Source: DATHZQ01 sp965216945 (GTDB taxonomy: Bacteria > Actinomycetota > Acidimicrobiia > Spongiisociales > UBA5794). Taken from it: DNA of 64,000 nucleotides. Under the pieces are notes generated by a model. That model made no database searches and was not told the DNA's origin. It saw nothing but the letters and a program-made list of their open reading frames with translations. Each line of letters starts with the position of its first letter. The stretch's first letter is position 1. Shown here piece by piece: positions 40,514-47,343 of the stretch. The stretch lies in the NCBI GenBank assembly GCA_965216945.1, contig CBDCGU010000003.1, positions 4,092,001-4,156,000 of the forward strand, given 5' to 3'. A program made the translations under genes and the position numbers.

Positions 40514-41683
40514 TCAGTCGAGGCCGAAGGTCACGCGCAGCTCACCGTCGACGAGCTGGGCGCGTCGCACCTCACGTCGCTTGAGCGAGTCGGGCAGCAC
40601 CAGCGACCTCCGATACGGGCCGACCGTGACGAAGAGCTCGTCGGCGTGGCGCAGCACATCCACATCGGTGGTTTCGGCAAACGGGACTGCCATCACCAGC
40701 ACGACATTGTCAGCGTCGTCTTCGACGCGGAACGGCGAGCCGGTGCTGAAATGCTCTGTCGGATCGTCGTCGCGGTAGAGCTCCTCGCCAACCAGACGCA
40801 GTTTCTCCAACCCAACCATCTCCTCGTCGAACAATCGGAGCCTGCGGATCGCCACGTCGGCGAACCCGTCGTCGACAGACTCGAGGTGCGCCTGCTGGAT
40901 CTCGTGCCAGCGCTTGAAGTATGGGTCGGTGACCGTGTCCGGAAGCACCCGGTTGACGACGGCGACGTCGACGGCGTAGCCGAACAGGCCGAGATAGGTG
41001 TAGGTGCGCCGGGCTTCGCTGATCACCATCTTCTCCGGGTTCATCACCAGCCGCGCCGACGTGATCTCGGGGTCGCCCAGGATGTCACGAATGCCGTCGA
41101 GCCGGTCATAGAACTCGGCCATGGCTTCGAACACCTTGTCATCACCGATGAGGGGCATCTGGGTCACTCGGTTGATGACGGGGCGAACGACCTTGGCCAC
41201 CCGCCTGCCCACCGGGAAGATCTTCTCCATGTACCAGGACAGCACTTCCGGTAACGAGAGAAGACGCAGCGTCTCCGCCGTCGGAGCGCAGTCGACGATG
41301 ATCGTGTCGTGCGCCCCCGACCGCACCTGATCCCGCACCGTCGCGAGCGAGAAGATCTCGTCCATCCCGGGAAACACCGTCAGCTCCTCCGCCTCGACGC
41401 CTTTGAGGCCGGACCAGTCGAACAGCTCGGTGAGGTGGGCACGCACCGCCCCCCATGACTCCTCCAGCCGCTGTTGGGAGTCGATCTGCTGGGCGGCGAG
41501 GTGTGACGTGACCTCCGTGGGTTGGTCGCCGAGTTGCAGCCCGAAGGCGTCGGCCAGCGAGTGGGCCGGATCGGTCGACATGACGAGGGTGCGATGCCCC
41601 AGGTCGGCGGATCGCAATGCCGTGGCGGCCGCAACCGTCGTCTTCCCCACGCCACCCTTGCCGGTGACGAGGATGACCCTCAT
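40514..41683 (-). CDS. ArsA/Get3-type P-loop ATPase
   Basis: 389 residues. The deviant Walker A is at residues 3-16 (VILVTGKGGVGKTTVAA), with the switch I-like STDPAHSLADAFGLQLGD and the Walker-B-like IIVDCAPTAETLRLLSLPEV. The C-terminal half has a tail-anchored-protein/ArsA-like pattern (FDEEMVGLEKLRLVGEELYR). It is not a plasmid arsenite pump, as no ArsB or ArsD is present; actinobacterial ArsA homologues at this position are of unknown substrate. ATGA overlaps the upstream SRPBCC gene. Confidence 0.9.
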   Translation of the reverse strand: MRVILVTGKGGVGKTTVAAATALRSADLGHRTLVMSTDPAHSLADAFGLQLGDQPTEVTSHLAAQQIDSQQRLEESWGAVRAHLTELFDWSGLKGVEAEELTVFPGMDEIFSLATVRDQVRSGAHDTIIVDCAPTAETLRLLSLPEVLSWYMEKIFPVGRRVAKVVRPVINRVTQMPLIGDDKVFEAMAEFYDRLDGIRDILGDPEITSARLVMNPEKMVISEARRTYTYLGLFGYAVDVAVVNRVLPDTVTDPYFKRWHEIQQAHLESVDDGFADVAIRRLRLFDEEMVGLEKLRLVGEELYRDDDPTEHFSTGSPFRVEDDADNVVLVMAVPFAETTDVDVLRHADELFVTVGPYRRSLVLPDSLKRREVRRAQLVDGELRVTFGLD

Positions 41684-42123
41684 GCGCTGCTCTCGGCCCG
41701 CTTCTTGAGACCACGCAGCGCACTGGACACGATCTGCTTCTCAGCCTGACGGCGGAGGAACCCCGGCACGGTGAACGCCGGTTCCACCTTGAGCGCGTAG
41801 AGCACCTCGGTGCCTCCGTCCGTCAGCTCGTTGAACTCGTAGCTGCCGTCCATGGCATTGATGTCGTCGCCCTTCTCGGCGGTCCACGAGAACCCGTTGT
41901 CCATTTCGTAGTGGTAGCGGAGTACGTAGGAGATCTCCTTGACCATGGCGTCGGCCACGAAGGACACACGGGTCGGCCGGCCGTACTCGTCCTCCTCGAG
42001 AATCTCGACCTCTTTCACCCCGGTCGCCCACTCCGGGTATGCGTCGAGATCCAGCGCAACTTCATACACCAGCTGCGGAGCCGCCGAGACCTCGATGCTC
42101 TGAACTGTGCCTTCCATCGTCAT
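41680..42123 (-). CDS. SRPBCC (polyketide cyclase/START-like) family protein
   Basis: 147 residues, one START-like hydrophobic-ligand pocket: VQSIEVSAAPQLVYEVALDL, DAYPEWATGVKEVEILEEDE, WTAEKGDDINAMDGSYEFNE, LYALKVEPAFTVPGFLRRQA. Actinobacterial genomes often place such proteins beside ArsA-like ATPases. The ligand is unknown. The four-base overlap (41680-41683) with the ArsA gene suggests the two proteins work together, perhaps in lipid or polyketide handling. This is inference only. Confidence 0.85.
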   Translation of the reverse strand: MTMEGTVQSIEVSAAPQLVYEVALDLDAYPEWATGVKEVEILEEDEYGRPTRVSFVADAMVKEISYVLRYHYEMDNGFSWTAEKGDDINAMDGSYEFNELTDGGTEVLYALKVEPAFTVPGFLRRQAEKQIVSSALRGLKKRAESSA

Positions 42124-42192
42124 GCCGCTGCTCCTGGGGACGAATAGGGGTGCGGGCGTCGCCGGCCAAGGGTAGTGGTGCCCCGCACCGAG

Positions 42193-42954
42193 TCAGACAT
42201 CGGGATCGTGCCGGTAGGCGACACCCGTTGCTCGGAAGTAGCCGACGTTGCGGCATACCGTTCGGCCGATCCGCCACGACACAGCCTGAGGTTGGTGGAT
42301 GTCACCGAAGTAGTGGAACGCCGGCTGGTGGGCCTCGACGTAGTCGAGCACGCTGCGGAAGCTCTTCTGCCTCCCCCCGACGACATCCGTTGCCAGTGCG
42401 GCGATGGCGGGCGGGACGTGGGTACAGAGGATGTCGACCGGGCCCAGGTGCTCCAGCTTGGCGGCCATCTCCTCCTCCGAGACCTCGCCGGGTGTTCCCA
42501 GCGCTCGCATCCCCCCTCCGGCAAATCCGATGCGATACCCGTCGATCTCGATGATCTCGTTGTCCACGAAGCGGTTTGGCGCCCGTAGCATCTCCTGCAT
42601 CAGGTCGGGCCGGTCCACGTTGCCGAAGGTCACGTACGCCTCGACGCCGGACAACGCATCGACGATGTCCACATACGCAGAGCGCACCGCGACGTCGAAC
42701 CCGGCGCGCATCTCGGCTTCTCTTCCTGCGGTGTACTGGCCCCACAACGCCGAGGCGGCGGCATACTCGCCGGCGGTGCGGAGGCGAACGAGGTCGTCCG
42801 CGAAGCCCTGACCGACGACGTCGGCGAGGATGCCACTGTTGTCGCGGTAGTCGATGAAGTTGATCAGGTCGCCGAGCACCAGTAGTGGCTCGCCCCCGGC
42901 CGCCACGCGGGCGAGGGCGTCTGCGGCGCCGTGGACATCCGACACCAGCAGCAT
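42193..42954 (-). CDS. Metallophosphoesterase
   Basis: 253 residues from ATG 42954. Calcineurin-like core: D-x-H in LLVSDVHGAADALARVAAGG, GD in LLVLGDLINFIDYRDN, GN(V)D in YVTFGNVDRPDLMQEML, and late His residues in VDILCTHVPPAIAAL and FHYFGDIHQPQAVSWRI. This is a complete metal-binding set, so it is an active phosphoesterase on an unknown substrate. Its start (ATG 42954) overlaps the stop of the small membrane-protein gene by one base. Confidence 0.9.
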   Translation of the reverse strand: MLLVSDVHGAADALARVAAGGEPLLVLGDLINFIDYRDNSGILADVVGQGFADDLVRLRTAGEYAAASALWGQYTAGREAEMRAGFDVAVRSAYVDIVDALSGVEAYVTFGNVDRPDLMQEMLRAPNRFVDNEIIEIDGYRIGFAGGGMRALGTPGEVSEEEMAAKLEHLGPVDILCTHVPPAIAALATDVVGGRQKSFRSVLDYVEAHQPAFHYFGDIHQPQAVSWRIGRTVCRNVGYFRATGVAYRHDPDV

Positions 42955-43238
42955 CAGGCTGCGTCGTCCAGGAGCAGCCGCGAGCCGAGAGTGAGGAACG
43001 CGGCGCCGGCCAATGCGGCGCCGACTGCCACCGCGGGATGCCAACCGGCAAAGGACGACGACATACCCCCGAGGCCGAATCCGAGCACCGCGGTGACCGT
43101 GGTCCTTCCCGCTGCACCGAACCTCTGTGTCGGGCCTGGTCGATGGGCATTTGCGGCACCGGCCATCGCATCCCAGACCACCCATCCGACGAGGCCGAGA
43201 CCCCCGATGAGCACGGCGATTCCGTAGACGACGACCAC
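42954..43238 (-). CDS. Small membrane protein between QueG and phosphoesterase
   Basis: 94 residues from GTG 43238. Three hydrophobic segments: VVVVYGIAVLIGGLGLVGWV, VTAVLGFGLGGMSSSFAGW, VAVGAALAGAAFLTLGSRLL. It has no recognised family. It starts five bases after the queG stop and ends with a one-base overlap on the metallophosphoesterase start, so it is a middle gene of a run queG-membrane protein-phosphoesterase. Confidence 0.6.
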   Translation of the reverse strand: MVVVYGIAVLIGGLGLVGWVVWDAMAGAANAHRPGPTQRFGAAGRTTVTAVLGFGLGGMSSSFAGWHPAVAVGAALAGAAFLTLGSRLLLDDAA

Positions 43239-43243
43239 GGACG

Positions 43244-44329
43244 TCAGCGTAGAGCCTGCTCGATTTCGGCGAGAACACCCGGATCCCGTTCCCGCCTCGA
43301 GGCGTGGCGCAGCACGACTGGCGCCTCGTCCCGGCCGATGGCGCCGAGACTCCACGCCGCATGGAGCCGGAGCACCGGATCGGCATGGCCCAGATAGCCG
43401 GCCAACACCGGCACTGCGCCTGCCGGACCCGTGTTGCCGAGCACCACGAGTGCGTTGCGCCGCAGCACGGCCGGGCGCCGGTTCGGGAGGTAGAAATGCC
43501 CGTACGCCTCCAGCAGCTCCGCATCGGGGCTGGCGAGCAGATCGAAGAGATCGACCCGGCCTCGGGGTGCGGATGCGGATGCCAGCAGCCGACCTCCGGG
43601 CGGGCAGGCATCGAGACAGTCGTCGCAGCCGTACAGTCGATCCCCCATGGCCGCTCGGTATTCGCGTGGGACCACGCCCGGTGCCTGAGCCCAGCGCGCC
43701 AGGCATCTGCGGGCATCGAGCACTCCCGGCGCAACGAGCGCACCCGTCGGGCACGCCGGCATGCACGCGGAGCACGATCCGCAGTCGCGCATCATCGGTG
43801 CAGTCACCGGAAGCACGGCGTCGGTGACCACGGTGCCGAGCAGCAGCCAGGGCCCGTGACCTGGCGCCAGCACCATGGAGTTCTTGCCCCACCAGCCCAC
43901 CCCGGCGCGGACGGCGGCCGCCCGGTCCACGAGGCGGTTGTCGTCGGCGAGGCAGGCCGTGGCGAATCCGCCGGCTTCGAGCTCGGCGGCCAGGCTTTCG
44001 AGACAGCCTCGGAGGCCGCGGTAGTGGTCGTCGGTGGCGAACCGGGCGATCCGACCGGTGGGCGCCGGCCCGGCGTCGCCCGGAGAGCCGGCCTGGGGCA
44101 GATACGACCACGCCACGACCACGAGGCGCTCCGCCCATGGGTAACTGGAACGAACGTCCGTCGCCCGATCGATGTCGCCGTAGGTGAAGGTGAGGTCGGC
44201 ATGCTCACCCGCCGCCACGCGCTCCCTCATCGTGGCCCGCACCTCGGCGAAGATCCCGGCGTCACAGATCCCGAGCCCGGCGGCGCCGGCGCCGGATGCG
44301 ATCGCCTGCAGACGGTCAGCCAGTTCCAC
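43244..44329 (-). CDS. queG: Epoxyqueuosine reductase
   Basis: 361 residues. It reduces epoxyqueuosine in tRNA to queuosine using cobalamin and two 4Fe-4S clusters. The paired cluster motifs are DCGSCSACMPACPTGALVAP and CDDCLDACPPGGRLL (the CxxCxxCxxxCP type, twice). The N-terminal region contains the tyrosine-proline and AWSYLPQAG blocks typical of QueG. A C-terminal HEAT-like segment (LVVLGNTGPAGAVPVLAGYL, HAAWSLGAIGRDEAPVVLRH) follows. The other queuosine genes are not in this window. Confidence 0.93.
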   Translation of the reverse strand: MELADRLQAIASGAGAAGLGICDAGIFAEVRATMRERVAAGEHADLTFTYGDIDRATDVRSSYPWAERLVVVAWSYLPQAGSPGDAGPAPTGRIARFATDDHYRGLRGCLESLAAELEAGGFATACLADDNRLVDRAAAVRAGVGWWGKNSMVLAPGHGPWLLLGTVVTDAVLPVTAPMMRDCGSCSACMPACPTGALVAPGVLDARRCLARWAQAPGVVPREYRAAMGDRLYGCDDCLDACPPGGRLLASASAPRGRVDLFDLLASPDAELLEAYGHFYLPNRRPAVLRRNALVVLGNTGPAGAVPVLAGYLGHADPVLRLHAAWSLGAIGRDEAPVVLRHASRRERDPGVLAEIEQALR

Positions 44330-44410
44330 TACGAGGAGCCTACGCCTGCTCCCGCAGCCACCGATGCACAGTCGGGTCCCGGCGGCCTCCCCCAGCGGCG
44401 GTTGGGCCGG

Positions 44411-44617
44411 CTATGACCCTGCCGCCCCGGGCCGCTCGTCCCGGCGTACCAACCTGAGCGGTGAGACGATCCCGGCATCCGCCAGGTTCCGCAGGGCGAA
44501 CGACTCGACGTCGGCAAGCTCGACGACCTCGTCTTCGACCCCGAGCATGGCGGTGACGATGCAGTCGCCGCACGCATCGGTGTGCTGCATCACACACGTG
44601 TCACAATCGATCAGCAT
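44411..44617 (-). CDS. Small Cys-rich protein (two CxxC)
   Basis: 68 residues. Near the N-terminus two CxxC pairs (Cys 5, 8, 16, 19 in IDCDTCVMQHTDACGDC) suggest a zinc or 4Fe-4S site. The rest is a helical acidic segment (EVVELADVESFALRNLADAG) and a basic end. No family was recognised with certainty; similar small proteins are seen in actinobacteria. It lies upstream of queG on the same strand, 81 bases from its start, so a metal-cluster link with QueG is possible but untested. Confidence 0.6.
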   Translation of the reverse strand: MLIDCDTCVMQHTDACGDCIVTAMLGVEDEVVELADVESFALRNLADAGIVSPLRLVRRDERPGAAGS

Positions 44618-44740
44618 CGTCGTCTTCCTCGTGCTTCGGAACCTGTGGACAACCTAGATACGGGGTGTGACACGTTCTGGATGGAGCCGGCACAGCCGCC
44701 ACTACGCTCGCCGATTGCAACGACGACAGGAGTCTGGGCG

Positions 44741-45772
44741 ATGCGGCTTGGCATCAACATCGGGTATTGGGGCTCGAACGCGGGACTGGACATGGATCTG
44801 GTGCTCGAGGCCGAGCGACTCGGCTACGACTCCGTGTGGGCAGCCGAGGCATGGGGCTCGGATGCCGTGACGGTGCTCAGCTGGATCGGGGCACGTACCG
44901 AGAAGATCCGGATCGGAGCCGCGATCCTCCAGATGCCGGCCCGTACCCCGGCGATGACGGCGATGACTGCCGTGACCCTCAACGAGCTGTCCGGCGGACG
45001 GTTCGTCTGTGGTCTCGGCCTGAGCGGCCCACAAGTCGTCGAGGGCTGGCACGGGGTCCCCTACGGCAAGCCCCTGGGCAGGACGAGGGAATATGTGGCG
45101 ATCGTGCGGATGATGGTGGCGAGGGACCACCCGGCACGATTCCAAGGCGAGCACTACGAGCTGCCCTACCGGGGCGACGACGCCACGGGTCTGGGCAAGC
45201 CGCTGAAGATCATGACCCATCCCCGCCACGAGCTCCCCATCTACCTGGCGTCGATCGGCCCGAACAACGTGCGGCTGACGGCCGAGATCGCCGACGGTTG
45301 GCTGCCCGTCTTCTACTCGCCGGAGCGGGCAGGCGAGGTCTACGGCCCCCTGCTCACAGAGGGCTTCGCCGCATCGGGCGAGCAGGACAAAGCCAACCGC
45401 TTTGCCGTCGTGCCGACGGTGTCGGCCGTCGTCTCGGACGACGTCGAGCGGGCCCGTAACGGGATCAAGCCCCACCTGGCGCTCTACATCGGCGGGATGG
45501 GCGCCAAGGGGCGCAACTTCTACAACAACCTCGCCGTGCGTTACGGGTACGAGGAGGAGGCGGCCCGGATCCAGGACCTCTACCTGGATGGCAAGCGCAA
45601 GGAAGCAACGATGGCCGTGCCGGACAGGCTCGTCGACGAGCTCAACCTCGTCGGCACGCCCGAGATGATCAGGGATCGACTCGAGGTGTGGCGTGACGCA
45701 GGTGTCACCGACCTCACGATCTCGGCCCCGGACGTGACGACGCTCCGCACGCTGGCAGAGCTGGCGCTGTAG
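44741..45772 (+). CDS. LLM class F420-dependent oxidoreductase
   Basis: 343 residues, a bacterial-luciferase-like TIM barrel. Signature segments: MRLGINIGYWGSNAGLDMDL, GYDSVWAAEAWGSDAVTVLS, IRIGAAILQMPARTPAMTA, LGLSGPQVVEGWHGVPYGKP, DGWLPVFYSPERAG. The GYWG and 'SGPQVVEGWHG' patterns are typical of actinobacterial F420-dependent members; the substrate is unknown. ATG 44741 has AGGAG at 44728-44732. The large palindrome starts at its stop codon. Confidence 0.88.
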   Translation: MRLGINIGYWGSNAGLDMDLVLEAERLGYDSVWAAEAWGSDAVTVLSWIGARTEKIRIGAAILQMPARTPAMTAMTAVTLNELSGGRFVCGLGLSGPQVVEGWHGVPYGKPLGRTREYVAIVRMMVARDHPARFQGEHYELPYRGDDATGLGKPLKIMTHPRHELPIYLASIGPNNVRLTAEIADGWLPVFYSPERAGEVYGPLLTEGFAASGEQDKANRFAVVPTVSAVVSDDVERARNGIKPHLALYIGGMGAKGRNFYNNLAVRYGYEEEAARIQDLYLDGKRKEATMAVPDRLVDELNLVGTPEMIRDRLEVWRDAGVTDLTISAPDVTTLRTLAELAL

Positions 45773-45881
45773 CAGGGTGCGGAAAGAGCGCAATTGGCAC
45801 TCGTTGGGCAGCGTTGATAGCCCCCCATCAACATGGTCTGCTGCCGTCACGAGTGCGCCGACCCATTTTCCGCACCCTGCT
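45771..45881. repeat. 111-bp nested four-stem palindrome
   Basis: AGCAGGGTGCGGAAA (45771-45785) pairs perfectly with TTTCCGCACCCTGCT (45867-45881). Inside, GCACTCGT (45797-45804) pairs with ACGAGTGC (45849-45856), GGCAGC (45807-45812) with GCTGCC (45840-45845), and GTTGAT (45813-45818) with ATCAAC (45827-45832). The four stems nest without conflict. It begins on the stop codon of the LLM gene and lies between convergent genes. It may be a MITE-like or REP-like element, a structured RNA, or a bidirectional terminator. Confidence 0.7.
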
Positions 45882-45919
45882 GGCGCCGCGTCCGGTCGCT
45901 GCGTTCCCGGGGCACCTAC

Positions 45920-47143
45920 CTACAGGCCTCCGGTCACCCAGTCCACGAACGCCCGACCCCACAACGCGATCGCACCCTCGGCCTCGACACGTTCCCGCAA
46001 CGCTCGGTCGTTGGTGATCGCGACAGCTCTGCCTTCGTAGCCAACCACCCGCTCGACGATCTCGTCGTCTGCGCTGTCGGCAGTCGTGGCGAAGGAGACC
46101 TCGACGCCTCCATGGGTGATCGTGGGCGCCGCAGCTGCCGTCTCGGATGAGTCGAACACCAGCAGCACGGTGTGAGCCGAACGTGCGTTGCGGAGGAATC
46201 GCTCCAGCTCGCCGATCAGCCGCTGTCGCGTCGCAGCGGCGGTGAATCGGTCCGGATCGAGCAGAAAGGTCAGGTTGTAGCCGTCGAGGATGACAGGAAG
46301 AGGGCCGGCTTCGCGCAACAACCACTCGATCGCACCGGCGGTGTCGGGCGCGATGCCGGCAGGGAGCGACGGGGCTGGGGAATCCGCAAGATCCACCGGG
46401 CCGTCCGTGCCCGGAGGTGGCGGGTCGCCTCGTACCGCGGCGGCCAGTGCGGCAGCTTGAAGGTCGAGATGCCGCGCCGTTGCGACTGGATCGCCGAGAC
46501 CCACCCTTCGTGCCTCGCCGTTGCCATTGTCGTGCTGCACCCGGCGCTTCCGACGCCGCCGTTTGATCTCATCGAGCCGCTGTTCGGACTCACGCCGCTT
46601 CATCTGCTCGGCCGACAGCTGCGACTCCAGGGAGACCAGCCGATCCTCGAGATCGGCGATCCGCCCCGCAGAGGAGACCTGTTTCTCGTGTGTGGCGATG
46701 TGACGTCGCAGCTCCTTGACCTCGGCGTCCAACCTCGCCTTGGCGTCCCGCAAGTCCGCAACACGTCGCTTCGCCTCGGCAAGCCTCCGCTCCATCTGCT
46801 CGAGCTGCGGACCCGCATCCGGCTCGGTGGCGGCGTGCGCAACCGCAGCGACCTCGTCGACGATCGTCAGCCACCAATCCCCGCTGCGGCCCAGAAACGC
46901 AGTTGCGATGTCGTCGAGCTGATCTCGAGCCTCCTCCATCACCTTGTCTCGCAGCCACTCGTTGCGATCCAGCTCGGTCACGAGGCTCTTCAGCAGGGGA
47001 GGCGGGAGACGTCCGCCGGTGTAGGCCGCCACCTTCTTCATGGGTGCGGGCAAGTCGTTCGGCTCGATGTCCTGCAGCACGCGCCGAACCGGCCCCAGGT
47101 GGGGCTCGAGCGCAGCGAGCAGCGGCTTGGTCGGACCCGCCAT
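45920..47143 (-). CDS. NYN-domain (PIN-like) RNase-type protein with coiled coil
   Basis: 407 residues from ATG 47143 (ATG 47161 is an in-frame alternative). Residues 1-110 are helical. Residues about 120-220 are a charged coiled coil (QLEQMERRLAEAKRRVADLR, LEDRLVSLESQLSAEQMKRR). The C-terminal part is a NYN/PIN-like domain: LPVILDGYNLTFLLDPDRF, AHTVLLVFDSSETAAAAPTI, ADDEIVERVVGYEGRAVAIT, NDRALRERVEAEGAIALWGR, with acidic residues D..D..D as in YacP/Rae1-type RNases. Probably an RNA-binding or ribosome-linked nuclease. It is divergent from ilvB. Confidence 0.8.
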   Translation of the reverse strand: MAGPTKPLLAALEPHLGPVRRVLQDIEPNDLPAPMKKVAAYTGGRLPPPLLKSLVTELDRNEWLRDKVMEEARDQLDDIATAFLGRSGDWWLTIVDEVAAVAHAATEPDAGPQLEQMERRLAEAKRRVADLRDAKARLDAEVKELRRHIATHEKQVSSAGRIADLEDRLVSLESQLSAEQMKRRESEQRLDEIKRRRRKRRVQHDNGNGEARRVGLGDPVATARHLDLQAAALAAAVRGDPPPPGTDGPVDLADSPAPSLPAGIAPDTAGAIEWLLREAGPLPVILDGYNLTFLLDPDRFTAAATRQRLIGELERFLRNARSAHTVLLVFDSSETAAAAPTITHGGVEVSFATTADSADDEIVERVVGYEGRAVAITNDRALRERVEAEGAIALWGRAFVDWVTGGL

Positions 47144-47184
47144 GCGCCCATCTTGGCGCATCGTGCCGCCCAGCCGTTGCACAC

Positions 47185-47212
47185 TTGACTTGCCCGCGCG
47201 CGATGCCATACT
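47185..47212 (+). promoter_or_regulatory. Predicted promoter of the ilv-leu operon
   Basis: TTGACT (-35, 47185-47190) and CATACT (-10, 47207-47212) are separated by 16 bases. The expected transcription start (47219-47222) coincides with the ATG of the leader peptide at 47222, so the leader peptide is probably translated from a leaderless mRNA. Confidence 0.65.
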
Positions 47213-47221
47213 CACGGGTTC

Positions 47222-47266
47222 ATGAACCAGCCGGCATTCCTCGTACTCATTCCACTCGACGCATAG
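47222..47266 (+). CDS. ilvB leader peptide (Leu/Val/Ile-rich)
   Basis: 14 residues, MNQPAFLVLIPLDA. Codons CTC GTA CTC ATT CCA CTC give Leu-Val-Leu-Ile-Pro-Leu, the three branched-chain amino acids that the downstream genes make. A terminator hairpin follows 27 bases after the stop. This is the layout of a transcription attenuator: when charged Leu/Val/Ile tRNAs are scarce, a stalled ribosome prevents termination. Leader-peptide attenuation of ilvB is known from other actinobacteria. Confidence 0.8.
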   Translation: MNQPAFLVLIPLDA

Positions 47267-47293
47267 CGACGTCTCAGTCGCCGTGCGTCGGAT

Positions 47294-47317
47294 ACCCTCC
47301 ACCCGGAGGGTTTTTTT
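47294..47317 (+). terminator. ilv attenuator terminator
   Basis: ACCCTCC (47294-47300), loop ACCC, GGAGGGT (47305-47311), then a run of T through 47317: a textbook intrinsic terminator in a genome where T-run terminators are otherwise rare. Upstream, CGACGCA (47257-47263) can pair with TGCGTCG (47284-47290), and GCGAC (47266-47270) with GTCGC (47277-47281), offering alternative structures near the leader stop codon. Confidence 0.85.
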
Positions 47318-47343
47318 GTACCCGGATCACGCAGGAGCCCACG

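Noticed and set aside
40514..41683. Arsenite efflux ATPase
   Set aside because: The Get3/ArsA fold is clear, but no arsB, arsD or arsR is nearby, and the gene is coupled to an SRPBCC protein, as in the actinobacterial pair of unknown substrate.
45796..45857. CIRCE (HrcA operator)-like arms TTGGCACTC ... GAGTGCGCC
   Set aside because: CIRCE arms are nine bases apart, but these are more than forty apart and form part of the larger nested palindrome; no heat-shock gene follows.
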